Assembly: GCA_001796335.1 (NCBI GenBank)
Contig: MGMF01000001.1
Coordinates: 124,001-188,000 of the forward strand
Length of the DNA: 64,000 bases
Direction of reading: 5' to 3'
DNA from: Chloroflexi bacterium GWB2_49_20
GTDB lineage: Bacteria > Chloroflexota > Anaerolineae > Anaerolineales > Villigracilaceae
In this document: one piece after another, positions 34,656 through 42,657 of the stretch
How positions within the stretch are numbered: the stretch's first letter is position 1
Layout: each line of letters opens with the position of its first letter
The notes under the pieces: generated by a model
The model's input: the letters and a program-made list of their open reading frames with translations, nothing else
Databases searched by the model: none
What the model was told of the DNA's origin: nothing
Translations under genes and position numbers: made by a program

Positions 34656-35251
34656 TTTACAGAAGTACAAAATCTCTCCACGATCTTACGGATGGTTCTG
34701 ACTCCACACAGAGTGGAGAGCATATCTGGAGCGTATCCAACCCATCAGGCGGGCAATTCGGCGAGGCAGCGATGCTTTGGCAGTTGGAGGTTCCGGAATC
34801 ATGTGGGTATTGTACTATATGAGCCGGTTTGACTGAGGAACGAACCTCCGAAAAGCATCCCAAAAAGACGGGACTTCCTGCGGTCGCGGGAGCCTTCCCC
34901 TTACCCCCTGCAATCAGGGGTTGGGGACTTACTTCCCAAAAGCATGGGACTTCGCCCCGCTAAAAGGCAGGCGGGATTCCCTACGGCTCAATAAATTGAG
35001 CCTACGGTCGGAGGAACGAAGAGGAACGAATCCCGGAAAAAAAGTCCGGGACTCCCTTCGGTCGGAGGAACGAATGGTTGGGCAGACGGTGGAACACAAA
35101 CGATAGACGTGTAAGTTTTCCAGTGTCACGTTTTCCGGTTTCACGTGTTCCAGTGCCAAGTGTGAGGCGCGGTTGGTGTGTGGCGCTTGGGTTAAGATGG
35201 GGGGGTTCAGTTTTTAAGGTGCGGGTTGGTGATAAGTGGCAAAGCCGGAGA
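34656..35251. repeat. Non-coding stretch with short direct repeats
   Basis: The 16-mer CGGTCGGAGGAACGAA occurs at 35005-35020 and 35059-35074; GAGGAACGAA occurs again at 35021 and a GAGGAACGAA relative at about 34835. A related inverted copy lies at about 52493-52517. Short hairpins such as GGCTCAAT-AA-ATTGAGCC (34986-35003) are interspersed. Open frames here are shadows of these repeats; I see no gene. Confidence 0.6.
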
Positions 35252-35797
35252 TCAAGCGAGAGGATCGGTGTCTGTGGCGGCCTGTGTTTTAGCGGCTTCG
35301 AAGGCTGCTTTTTCCCTGGCTTCGACAATAAGAGATTCGCTGTAGGACAAGGGTTTGGGCATGAGGTCGGGTTCGATCTCGAGGACACCGTCGGGGACAG
35401 CATAACCCAGCGCGGCCACCTGCCGGTACACGCCGGTACGGATGAGGGCAATGTGCTTGGCTTCTGCTAAAAACGAATCCCATTTATTATGGGTCTGGTT
35501 GTAGTCGGATTGATATTTGACCAGTGTCCCGATCGTGCGGGCGGCCACGGCGATGGTGTAGAGGGTGCTGAGTGACTCCTGCGGTGTTTTGCAGGGGTCT
35601 TTTTGCTGGGCTTTGAGGACTTCGGCAATCTCGGAACGCATGAGGCCGATCTCAAGGGTGACTTCTTCCCTGGGGTGGTTGAGAAGCATTTGCTGCTCTT
35701 CTTTGGTGAAGTAAGGCCAGTAGGTGCTGGTGGAGGGGTCGTATTCGGGTTTGGGTGGGTGGAGAGGGGGGTAGACGGGGATGGGGGTGGTGGTCAT
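35252..35797 (-). CDS. Hypothetical helical protein
   Basis: 181 residues, not recognised as a named family. After a Pro-rich N-terminus (PIPVYPPLHPPKPEY) it is largely helical, with EEVTLEIGLMRSEIAEVLKA and AVAARTIGTLVKYQ, and an Ala/Lys-rich tail. Chloroflexota genomes contain small helical proteins of this look in mobile or phage-like regions, but I cannot prove a link. AAGGAG lies 6 bases before ATG 35797, and codon usage looks coding. An SOS-type promoter lies 230 bases upstream with a repeat element in between. Confidence 0.55.
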   Translation of the reverse strand: MTTTPIPVYPPLHPPKPEYDPSTSTYWPYFTKEEQQMLLNHPREEVTLEIGLMRSEIAEVLKAQQKDPCKTPQESLSTLYTIAVAARTIGTLVKYQSDYNQTHNKWDSFLAEAKHIALIRTGVYRQVAALGYAVPDGVLEIEPDLMPKPLSYSESLIVEAREKAAFEAAKTQAATDTDPLA

Positions 35798-35885
35798 TTG
35801 GGGCTCCTTGGTGGTATCTACTCACGTCCATAATTGTGATTAATTCCACAGTGGCAGAACGCTGCTGTTCAATGCAAAAAAGCTC

Positions 35886-35999
35886 TATCTTCTGTCTTTG
35901 CGAGGAGCATCCTCCCAGCGACGCCGGAGACCCCGATGCTTTTTGGGGTGGCAATCCCCTTGCCGGAGAGGAGACTGCCACGCTGCGCTCGCAGTGACA
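35886..35999. repeat. Interspersed repeat, copy 1
   Basis: The segment with TTTGCGAGGAGCATC at one end, GACCCCGATGCTTTTTGG in the centre and GCGCTCGCAGTGACA at the other end is a non-coding repeat. A diverged inverted copy lies at 37935-38022. It sits between a LexA-type promoter and the 181-residue gene, and probably inserted there. Confidence 0.65.
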
Positions 36000-36029
36000 A
36001 AATCTGATATGGTGAGTAGTAGCAGGTTC

Positions 36030-36058
36030 ATTATAGAACATATGTTCGTACAATACAA
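36030..36058 (-). promoter_or_regulatory. SOS-type promoter with LexA box
   Basis: Minus strand: -35 TTGTAT (36058-36053), 17-base spacer, -10 TATAAT (36035-36030). The spacer contains CGAACATATGTTCT (36048-36035), almost the same as AGAACGTATGTTCG before lexA. This is the GAAC-N4-GTTC box. The next gene on that strand is the 181-residue hypothetical, behind the inserted repeat. Confidence 0.65.
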
Positions 36059-36263
36059 GCCCCAATTTTGAATTTTAATGACCCCCTGCGACCCCCTCCG
36101 GCCTGTGGCCACCTCCCCCAAATACTTCGGATTTGGGGGAGGAAAAATACCGCACAGGTTAGTAAAATTGATGCTACAATCATATTGATTGCAAAAGGTT
36201 GGATAAGCGATCATGCACCGATGTTGCCAGTTATGATTTTAATATTGTTCCATGGAATCGAAA

Positions 36264-36404
36264 ATGACAACTGACCTTACCTTCATTACTAACAAAAATA
36301 ATCAAAGCCTGAAAGACAGATTCAATGTCTTGATCAAAGACTCCCGGTTCTTTGATTGCCTGGTTCGGGTTTTTTTACTTTGGCCAGACAGCTTGGCAGG
36401 CTGA
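36264..36404 (+). pseudogene. N-terminal fragment of a SNF2-type helicase gene
   Basis: 46 codons beginning MTTDLTFITNKNNQSLKDRF and NVLIKDSRFFDCLV, which match the N-terminus of PLD-domain/SNF2 helicases (the usual form has LKDRFxxLIKDTRFFDxLVGYF). The frame then goes off into VFLLWPDSLAG and stops. Further on, a frame at about 36388-36481 (LKDEDEDAFWHKECLSTFE) is an unrelated fragment. The gene is clearly dead. Confidence 0.5.
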
Positions 36405-36493
36405 AGGATGAGGATGAAGATGCTTTCTGGCATAAGGAATGTCTGTCTACTTTTGAGACCTGGAAAGTTGTATTGAAATAAGAGTTCTACGAA

Positions 36494-36756
36494 ATGTTGA
36501 GCTGCACCATGATCGAAAACAAATTCGAAAGCATCAAATAGATCAGTGGTCTTTCCAGGACCGACTTTGGCTGGTCCAAACAGTTCAACCTGGTCAGTTG
36601 GAACGATAGAGAACCAAAATATGATCTGCGCGAATGGTCACCGGATGGGGTGAAGATGGGCACCCCGAAAAAACATCGGGGCAGGCGGGCGTGACCTTGT
36701 CCAGAGAAGAATTGCTGGCTTTAAAAGAGTTGTTGAATAAGATGGAGTTGGAATAA
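36494..36756 (+). pseudogene. Broken PC4/YdbC-type single-strand-binding coactivator gene
   Basis: Frames join to a small YdbC/PC4 protein: FGWSKQFNLVSWNDREPKYD then LREWSPDGVKMG, and in another frame GVTLSREELLALKELLNKME to the stop at 36756. Damage: an in-frame TAG after ENKFESIK, and a 27-base insertion near 36660-36690 with a small hairpin (CCCCGA/TCGGGG) that shifts the frame just after KMG. Intact family members have about 70-80 residues with the same order. Confidence 0.6.
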
Positions 36757-36907
36757 GCCCTAACCCCAACCAGCATACAAGAAAAAAGGGGGAAATACAA
36801 TACCCCACCCCAGCCCTCCCCAAATCCTGCACTCGATTTGGAGAGGGGAAAAACCCCTGTCGGAGAGGGTCGGGGCTTGTTCGGTTGGTCAGGAGGTTTT
36901 AATGTGA

Positions 36908-36938
36908 GACTTCCGAAGTCTTTAAGACTTCGGAAGTC
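36908..36938. repeat. Perfect 13-bp inverted repeat
   Basis: GACTTCCGAAGTC - 5-base loop - GACTTCGGAAGTC. Each arm is itself nearly palindromic. It lies among gene fragments with no T-run, so more likely a repeat than a terminator. Confidence 0.55.
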
Positions 36939-37030
36939 TGCTGTGGGGTAGTGGGCTTGACCCGGGTTATTGAAAAATGTCCTCATCAAGATTCCAGGAT
37001 CATGCGGGCGGCACGCCGCCCGATCTCCAC

Positions 37031-37252
37031 GGCACTGGCACACCTGAGGTGGGCGGTTTGAGCAGTTACCAGATGCTGCAGTTGGTACGCGGCCTGCAGG
37101 GGCTTAACCTGGTGGGTTTTGACCTGGTGGAGGTCAGCCCGCCCTACGACCACAGCGAGATCACCGCCATCCTGGCAGCCAACCTGGTGTTTGAGTTCCT
37201 GTCCCTGCTGGCGATAAAGAAAAGAGATGTTTCAATGGACCCCTCACGATGA
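37031..37252 (+). pseudogene. C-terminal fragment of agmatinase (speB)
   Basis: In one frame the segment reads GTGTPEVGGLSSYQML, LVGFDLVEVSPPYDHSEITA and LAANLVFEFLSLLA, which is the last 60 residues of agmatinase/ureohydrolase proteins, including the DLVEVSPPYD block after the metal site. The first 230 or so residues of the enzyme, with the metal ligands, are absent. The tail runs into the end of the DUF1697 gene. Confidence 0.7.
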
Positions 37253-37792
37253 AATCAGCTTTTCGATTTTCCTGATCGTACTGATTCCTCGTAATGTACA
37301 AGGCCTGCCAAGCGTTTTTTCAAAGGCGGCATTGGATAGGGTGGATTGGCTCTGTTTGAGCTGGCACAACCAGTAGATCTCACGCCCATCCACATGCAGG
37401 CGATCAATATCGGTTTGCAATCCCAACAATTTCTGCTTTGAGCCTTCGTCAGGTTCTTCTGCCAGGAAGCCAATATTGAAGGCTGATGCAGCCTCCATTT
37501 CCGCTGGAGGAAAAGGCTGGTATCCTGTAATCGCTCTCAACTCCCCGGATGTGCGGATGAATGTGGCCACCCTGTATCCCAGGTCTGCTTCAAGGCCGTT
37601 TTCAATTCGCTCTGCCAGCCTGCCACCAGATTTCTGCGGGGTATCAAAAATGACATTCCCGCTGGCAATGAAAGTTTTCACACGCTCCAACCCAAAGGAA
37701 GTAAATAATTCACACAGGTGATCCATTTTGACCACATGCCCGCCAACATTGATCGCACGCAGGAAAGCTATCGTTCGCACATTATCTCCCAT
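37244..37792 (-). CDS. DUF1697 family protein
   Basis: 182 residues with the DUF1697 pattern: TIAFLRAINVGGH at the N-terminus, FTSFGLERVKTFIASGNVIF, then LEADLGYRVATFIRT and FLAEEP. Function unknown; the fold is ferredoxin-like. I take ATG 37792; the open frame continues upstream to 38038 only because the interspersed repeat has no stop in that frame. It overlaps the agmatinase remnant on the other strand by 9 bases. Confidence 0.85.
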   Translation of the reverse strand: MGDNVRTIAFLRAINVGGHVVKMDHLCELFTSFGLERVKTFIASGNVIFDTPQKSGGRLAERIENGLEADLGYRVATFIRTSGELRAITGYQPFPPAEMEAASAFNIGFLAEEPDEGSKQKLLGLQTDIDRLHVDGREIYWLCQLKQSQSTLSNAAFEKTLGRPCTLRGISTIRKIEKLISS

Positions 37793-37934
37793 AATATAAA
37801 TTATGCCCGATTTTACTACTTCTTGCATTAATATCTGGACTATAGAATATCGTCCCGCTGAAAAAACCCACCGCAGGTCCCCTGAAAGAGTAAGGGTGAA
37901 AGTTTTTCTCAAGCGCCACAATCTATTAAAACGA

Positions 37935-38022
37935 ACCTTCGGGACGGTTTTGTGGAGATTGCCACCTCCAAAAGCATCGGGGTCTTCGGCGTCGCCGCTG
38001 TGCGGCTTCTCGCATGACAAAT
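37935..38022. repeat. Interspersed repeat, copy 2 (inverted relative to copy 1)
   Basis: Reverse complement carries TGTCATGCGAGAAGCC, GACGCCGAAGACCCCGATGC and GGTGGCAATCTCC, aligning with copy 1 at 35886-35999 (GACGCCGGAGACCCCGATGC, GGTGGCAATCCCC). The two copies bracket the region of broken genes. Confidence 0.65.
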
Positions 38023-38090
38023 AAAAAAGGGTGACCACAAGCCGAAGAACGGCTCAAGATCACCCAATTTATGAATGGGGGCGGAGCGGG

Positions 38091-39476
38091 TTAGTAGGAC
38101 GAGTTGGAGTGGGATATCTCCAGGTCTCGCACGCACATGAAAACAGGCACCACGATGGAGGACGGGTTGCGCGCTCCATAACTGGCCGAGGTGTTATAAG
38201 CCACGGTGTCTTTTGATAGCCAGGCCACTTTTTCACCGAACACATCCAGCAGGCTCTGGGTGATGCGCACATTGTAAGGTACCGCCACTGTGCCATCTTT
38301 CTTAAGCAGAAGGGCGCCAAAGCGGGAGCTTCCGGTGATCATGCCCCTGGAGGGGTTGACGATGTTCATGTAATGCAGGAAGGGGAGATACAGGATGTCC
38401 TTCTCACGCGGCATCTTAACCAGTTCTTCCAGAGTGCTGGCATCTACGTCACCACCCTCCATTACCAGGCTTTTGTGTGGAACCGTGTGACTGGTGGATT
38501 GGGTGGCAAACTCGTCAGCATCATCCTGTGACCAAGTATAGGCCTGGAAGACGCCCTCTTTGAACAACGGGAACAGGTCACGCGGCTTGCCCATATAATC
38601 ACGTTTCATCGGGAAGGTATCCAGGCAATTGGCGTCATCGCTGAGGGTCAGCTTGTCCGAGAAGACTCGTTGACCGATCTTTTCCTCACTCAGGAAAGAA
38701 TAGCCGCGCTTCATCAGCCCACCGCTGAAACCTATATAGTTCATGAAGTTGACCATATCGGCAGTGGCAGCAGCCCCAAAAACAATATCATATTGTCCCA
38801 GGGGAAGCTGCCGGGGGGCATCCTTCTGGTAACGTTCCACCAGGAAAGCCAGGTCACTGCGCAGGGTGGCTGGGTTCAAGTCTGCCTTGCGCCAGGCGGA
38901 CTGCTCGGCAGTCACTTCCCACTTGAGGCTGGCATGCGCCAGGACTATGGTCACCTGGGCATCTGAAACCTTGAAATATTGGACATGCTCCGAGCGCGTA
39001 TTGATCTGCGCCAGGGTGGTGGCGCCATTTGAAAAAATGCCCGAAAGTTTAATGTCTTCGGTTTCCAGCCCGGCACTGGCTTTATTAAAATACTCAAGCC
39101 GCTCTTCATTGCTGATCTGCGCCAGGGCGGCATCGTAACCACTTTCGTCAATAAAAGTCTCAGTGAAGGTCGGGATGGAGGGTTGGTAATTAAGCGCTTG
39201 GGCATGTAGCACCAACTCGGCCGCGGCATCGATGGCTTTCTTCATCGCATCCACTTTTCCCAGATCGGTGATCAATTCATAGCTGGCACGCTTGCGATCA
39301 TCGTAGGCGGTCACATCCAGGCGGATGAGGTGCTCATTGGTATTTAAGGAGATGGCTGAATTGGCGAACCTCATCAGGTAGCTGTCTTCCTCATGGTAAG
39401 AGAGGCTGATCTCATAGCCTTTGTGTAGCGCATAAGCCCGCAGGTCTTTTATTGTTGATAAAATTCGATCTTTCAC
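38091..39476 (-). CDS. TldE/PmbA-like protein of the TldD-TldE protease
   Basis: Non-catalytic partner of a TldD-TldE metalloprotease. 461 residues; N-terminal alpha/beta part with ISLSYHEEDSYLMRFANSAIS (in parts) and the C-terminal barrel with PLGQYDIVFGAAATADMVNF, ENGGLM-like FSGGLMKRGYSF, and the late LPFLHYMNIVNPSRGMITGSSRFG (in parts). There is no HExxxH, as expected for the TldE side. The gene starts 2 bases after the tldD stop. No peptide precursor gene is adjacent. Confidence 0.82.
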   Translation of the reverse strand: MKDRILSTIKDLRAYALHKGYEISLSYHEEDSYLMRFANSAISLNTNEHLIRLDVTAYDDRKRASYELITDLGKVDAMKKAIDAAAELVLHAQALNYQPSIPTFTETFIDESGYDAALAQISNEERLEYFNKASAGLETEDIKLSGIFSNGATTLAQINTRSEHVQYFKVSDAQVTIVLAHASLKWEVTAEQSAWRKADLNPATLRSDLAFLVERYQKDAPRQLPLGQYDIVFGAAATADMVNFMNYIGFSGGLMKRGYSFLSEEKIGQRVFSDKLTLSDDANCLDTFPMKRDYMGKPRDLFPLFKEGVFQAYTWSQDDADEFATQSTSHTVPHKSLVMEGGDVDASTLEELVKMPREKDILYLPFLHYMNIVNPSRGMITGSSRFGALLLKKDGTVAVPYNVRITQSLLDVFGEKVAWLSKDTVAYNTSASYGARNPSSIVVPVFMCVRDLEISHSNSSY

Positions 39477-39478
39477 GG

Positions 39479-40933
39479 TTATTCTCCTATGCGAACATTG
39501 TCGAAGCGGCAGACCGGAATGCCATGCCCCAACTGCATGATCTGGTTGGGCTGACCTTTGCCGCAGTTATCCACGAACTTCACCTGCCAGGTGGATTCAT
39601 CCCCAACTGCTGAAAGCGAGTTCCAGAATTTCACGGTATCGCCCTTGTGGGTAGGGTTTTTCACTACGCCGGTTACCCGGCCATCATCCACCAACCAGCC
39701 GATCTCCTCCCCAAAATGGAATTGTTCGCGGTTCGAACCAATCGACCAGCTGCGGTCACCATCCAGGATGATGCCTTTTTCAGTATTCTTGATGATGTCA
39801 TCCAGGCTGCCATCCTGACCCGCGTCAATATTGATGTTGGTCATGCGTTCGATGGGCACGCGATAGAAAGCGGTGGCACGGTTGGCGCCCCCGCTGCCCT
39901 GGAAGATGTTCTTTCGGGCTTTGGCGTTGGCCTCCTCCACCATCTGCCGCCCGGTGATGGCACCCACCAGGATGCCCTTATCGATCAACAGTTTGTTCTG
40001 GGCGGGAACGCCATCGTCATCAAACCCAAAGCTGCCGGGGCTGTTCACCAGGGTGGCATCTGCGCGTGCGGTCAGTCTTGAAGAACCATAACGCAGGTTG
40101 CCAAAATCATTCAGTGTAACGAATGAACCACCAGCAAAGGCCAGCTCATAACCCAGGATGCGATCCAGCTCGAGGGCATGCCCGATGGTTTCATGCGTTT
40201 GCAGGTACATGATGCCCGGCAGCAGAATGACCGAACGATCTTCCTTCGGGCAATCCTCCGCCACCAGTACCTGGTTGAGTTCCTTTACGATCCGCTCGGC
40301 ATTTTCATGGAATTGCTGCCTGTCGATCGATTCCCAACCGCGGCTGTCCCCTACCCGGCTCAAGCGGAATTTGCGTTCCTGCGAGGCGCCCTGATTGTCC
40401 TGTCCATCCACTTCCATTCCGGCAAAGACTTCGGTGATCAGTTTTTCAATGTGGCTGCCTTCCGAATCGACAAAGACGATCTGCTTGCGCACAAAAGCCA
40501 GTGAGCTGAAGCGCTGGAATACGCCTGCCTGGTTCAGTTTTTCGTCCATCTCTTTGAGGAAGGCCACTTTTTCAGCCAGAGGTACTTCAAAGGGATTGAT
40601 CTCACATGGACTCTCAAATTTGGCCTGAATGATGTCCTTCTCGGCCAAACGTACCGGGAAAGTCACCCTCTCGGCTGCGATGCGCGCATTATCAAAGGCT
40701 TTATCAAACAAGGCTGCCAGGGAGCTGACATCTGAGGATGCAGAAAAACCCCAGGCGCCCTTATACAGCACCCGGATGCCGATACCACTTTCCCCGGACA
40801 TGGCAGTGGTTTTCAGGTTGCCATTCAACATCATCAAGAAGTTGGCATCCTCAAAAGGGTACCAGCGGGAATCCACATAGGTGGCGCCTTTGGCTTTAAT
40901 GCGTTCGATCTGTTTCTGGATCTCATTTAGCAT
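39479..40933 (-). CDS. tldD: TldD-like zinc metalloprotease subunit
   Basis: Catalytic half of TldD-TldE, which degrades unfolded peptides and trims some ribosomal peptides. The zinc site HETIGHALELDR is present near residue 240, with the Cys later in the C-terminal barrel (FVDNCGKGQPNQIMQLGHG). Other family blocks: SGESGIGIRVLYKGAWGFSAS (in parts), GSFGFDDDGVPAQN, and GEEIGWLVDDG. From ATG 40933 (GGAGATTTAAGC upstream) it has 484 residues, normal length. It forms a two-gene operon with the TldE-like gene. Confidence 0.9.
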   Translation of the reverse strand: MLNEIQKQIERIKAKGATYVDSRWYPFEDANFLMMLNGNLKTTAMSGESGIGIRVLYKGAWGFSASSDVSSLAALFDKAFDNARIAAERVTFPVRLAEKDIIQAKFESPCEINPFEVPLAEKVAFLKEMDEKLNQAGVFQRFSSLAFVRKQIVFVDSEGSHIEKLITEVFAGMEVDGQDNQGASQERKFRLSRVGDSRGWESIDRQQFHENAERIVKELNQVLVAEDCPKEDRSVILLPGIMYLQTHETIGHALELDRILGYELAFAGGSFVTLNDFGNLRYGSSRLTARADATLVNSPGSFGFDDDGVPAQNKLLIDKGILVGAITGRQMVEEANAKARKNIFQGSGGANRATAFYRVPIERMTNINIDAGQDGSLDDIIKNTEKGIILDGDRSWSIGSNREQFHFGEEIGWLVDDGRVTGVVKNPTHKGDTVKFWNSLSAVGDESTWQVKFVDNCGKGQPNQIMQLGHGIPVCRFDNVRIGE

Positions 40934-41132
40934 GCTTAAATCTCCTTTTCGATGAATCATGGGTTACTTTTACCCATTTAGATTTTATTATGCTTGCAAC
41001 CTGATTATTTTACCAGTAACGCCGGTTGTCCAACATTCTGGTTTCATGTATTTGTTTATCTGCTATAAGGGTTCAGTTTGTAAGGTAAAAAACATTGCTG
41101 GAAACCCAAAAAAAAGGTAAGATACAGATGCC

Positions 41133-41183
41133 ATGTTACCCAAGCAGATCTACCTGGCCTTATTGGCCTTGCTCTTGCCATAA
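41133..41183 (+). CDS. Candidate Leu-rich leader peptide
   Basis: 16 codons, MLPKQIYLALLALLLP, seven of them Leu, ending 13 bases before a strong terminator and 124 bases before the aminotransferase gene. Leaders of this shape control branched-chain amino acid genes by attenuation. The binding site is poor: AAAGG lies about 16 bases upstream, nearer to another ATG at 41128. CCTGGC inside the leader can pair with GCCAGG of the terminator. The call is an inference from composition and layout. Confidence 0.4.
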   Translation: MLPKQIYLALLALLLP

Positions 41184-41196
41184 TTCAGTCAGCCCC

Positions 41197-41232
41197 GGCC
41201 TGACAGGTGAGTCACACCTGCCAGGCCTTTTT
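41197..41232 (+). terminator. Strong hairpin terminator before the aminotransferase gene
   Basis: GGCCTG-a-CAGGTG (41197-41209) pairs with CACCTG-c-CAGGCC (41215-41227) around a 5-base loop, one A/C mismatch, then TTTTTA. No full gene ends just upstream on the plus strand, which makes it an attenuator candidate. Confidence 0.75.
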
Positions 41233-41307
41233 AGTCCTAATCAACTGGTCACCTAATTCGGTTCCCGAAAACCAGTAAATTACATACTTCATTTAGTAGG
41301 AGAAAGA

Positions 41308-42534
41308 ATGCAGACACCCTGGGAAGATCGCTATGCCTTTCGTACAAAACGCATGGGAAGTTCCGTCATCCGTGAACTGCTCAAATTTACACAACAACCC
41401 GATATCATCTCCTTTGCCGGTGGCTTGCCGGCACCGGATGTTTTTCCACTCAAAGAGTTCCAGCGGGCCTGCAATGCTGTCCTGCAGGAACAAGGGGCCC
41501 AGGCTTTGCAATACAGCACTACCGAAGGCCATCCGCCTCTGCGCGAGATGATCGCCCGTCATACTGCCCGATACGCCATTGAAGTTTCACCTGATAACAT
41601 TCTGATCACATCCGGTTCGCAGCAAGCCCTGGATTTTATTGGCAGGTTGTTCATCAACCGCGGAGATCGCATCCTGGTGGAATCTCCCACCTACCTGGGC
41701 GCTCTGCAGGCCTGGAACGCGTATGGGGCAGAATATGTCTCCGTTCCCATTGACGAACACGGCATGATCACAGATGAATTGGAAAAAGCCTTGCGCTCAG
41801 GCGTAAAGTTCATCTATGTGCTTCCTAATTTTCAAAACCCCACCGGTTCCACCCTTAGCCTGGAACGACGCCACAAGCTCATTGAACTGGCGGATCGTTA
41901 CGGCGTGCCGATCGTAGAGGATGACCCTTATGGTCAGCTCCGCTATGAAGGCCAGCACTTGCGCCCGATCATCGCCCTGGATAGTGAGTTCCATAAGAGA
42001 AATGGGGACACATACAGCGGCAATGTCATCTATTTGAGCACCTATTCAAAGCTGCTGGCTCCCGGTTTGCGCCTGGGCTGGGTGATCGCACCCCAGGAAG
42101 TGATCCGCAAGCTGGTGATGGCCAAGCAGGCCGCCGACCTGCATACCGCCACCTTCAACCAGGTAGTGGCGCATGAAATTGGCAAGGATGGCTTTATCGA
42201 TCAACATGTCAAGACCATCCGGAGCACTTACAAGGAGCGCCGCGATATCATGCTTGAAACCATGGCTGAATTATTTCCATCTGAAGTGAGCTGGACTCAT
42301 CCTGAAGGAGGCATGTTCCTGTGGGGTATCCTGCCTGGGGACATGGACGCAGCCGAGGTTCTCAAAATTGCCATTGAACGCAAGGTAGCCTTTGTGCCCG
42401 GATTTGCTTTCCATGCCAACGGAGGAGGTAACAATACTATGCGCATTAACTTCTCCTTCTCCAACCCGGAGACCACCCGGGAAGGCATTTCCCGCCTGGG
42501 ATTGGTGTTGAAAGAGCAAATTTCCAAAAAATAA
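41308..42534 (+). CDS. PLP-dependent class I aminotransferase (LysN/2-aminoadipate type)
   Basis: Fold-type I aminotransferase, 408 residues, of the group that includes 2-aminoadipate transaminase LysN and broad leucine/aromatic aminotransferases. Visible: ISFAGGLPAPDVFP near residue 35, ITSGSQQALDFIGRLF about 95, YVLPNFQNPTGSTLS about 175, IVEDDPYGQLRY about 200 and the PLP lysine in YLSTYSKLLAPGLRLGW about 243. AGGAGAAAGA precedes ATG 41308. The upstream Leu-rich leader hints at a role in leucine or related amino acid metabolism. No N-terminal MocR HTH. Confidence 0.88.
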   Translation: MQTPWEDRYAFRTKRMGSSVIRELLKFTQQPDIISFAGGLPAPDVFPLKEFQRACNAVLQEQGAQALQYSTTEGHPPLREMIARHTARYAIEVSPDNILITSGSQQALDFIGRLFINRGDRILVESPTYLGALQAWNAYGAEYVSVPIDEHGMITDELEKALRSGVKFIYVLPNFQNPTGSTLSLERRHKLIELADRYGVPIVEDDPYGQLRYEGQHLRPIIALDSEFHKRNGDTYSGNVIYLSTYSKLLAPGLRLGWVIAPQEVIRKLVMAKQAADLHTATFNQVVAHEIGKDGFIDQHVKTIRSTYKERRDIMLETMAELFPSEVSWTHPEGGMFLWGILPGDMDAAEVLKIAIERKVAFVPGFAFHANGGGNNTMRINFSFSNPETTREGISRLGLVLKEQISKK

Positions 42535-42555
42535 AGCTCTGTAAATTATGACAAA

Positions 42556-42588
42556 AATAGAGACATCCTGAAATTGGATGTCTCTATT
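42556..42588. terminator. Terminator between convergent genes
   Basis: Perfect 13-base stem AATAGAGACATCC (42556-42568) / GGATGTCTCTATT (42576-42588), 7-base loop, A/T-rich on both sides. It would serve the aminotransferase and the MFS gene. Confidence 0.7.
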
Positions 42589-42657
42589 AAATTATTAAAG
42601 AGTCTTTAATTAAGAAACACTCGATTTTGTGGGTTCAATTATTTGGTGGAAAAATCC

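Noticed and set aside
34921-35159. Overlapping open frames on both strands
   Set aside because: They consist of short direct repeats with Arg/Ser-rich translations, without a start signal.
35002-35451. 149-codon minus-strand open frame
   Set aside because: Shadow of the 181-codon gene at 35252-35797; Pro/Ser-rich repeat translation.
36908-36938. Inverted repeat as a terminator
   Set aside because: No T-run and no intact gene upstream; kept only as a repeat.
37793-38038. N-terminal extension of the DUF1697 protein
   Set aside because: The extension is translated from an interspersed repeat; DUF1697 proteins begin at the TIAFLRAINVGG region.
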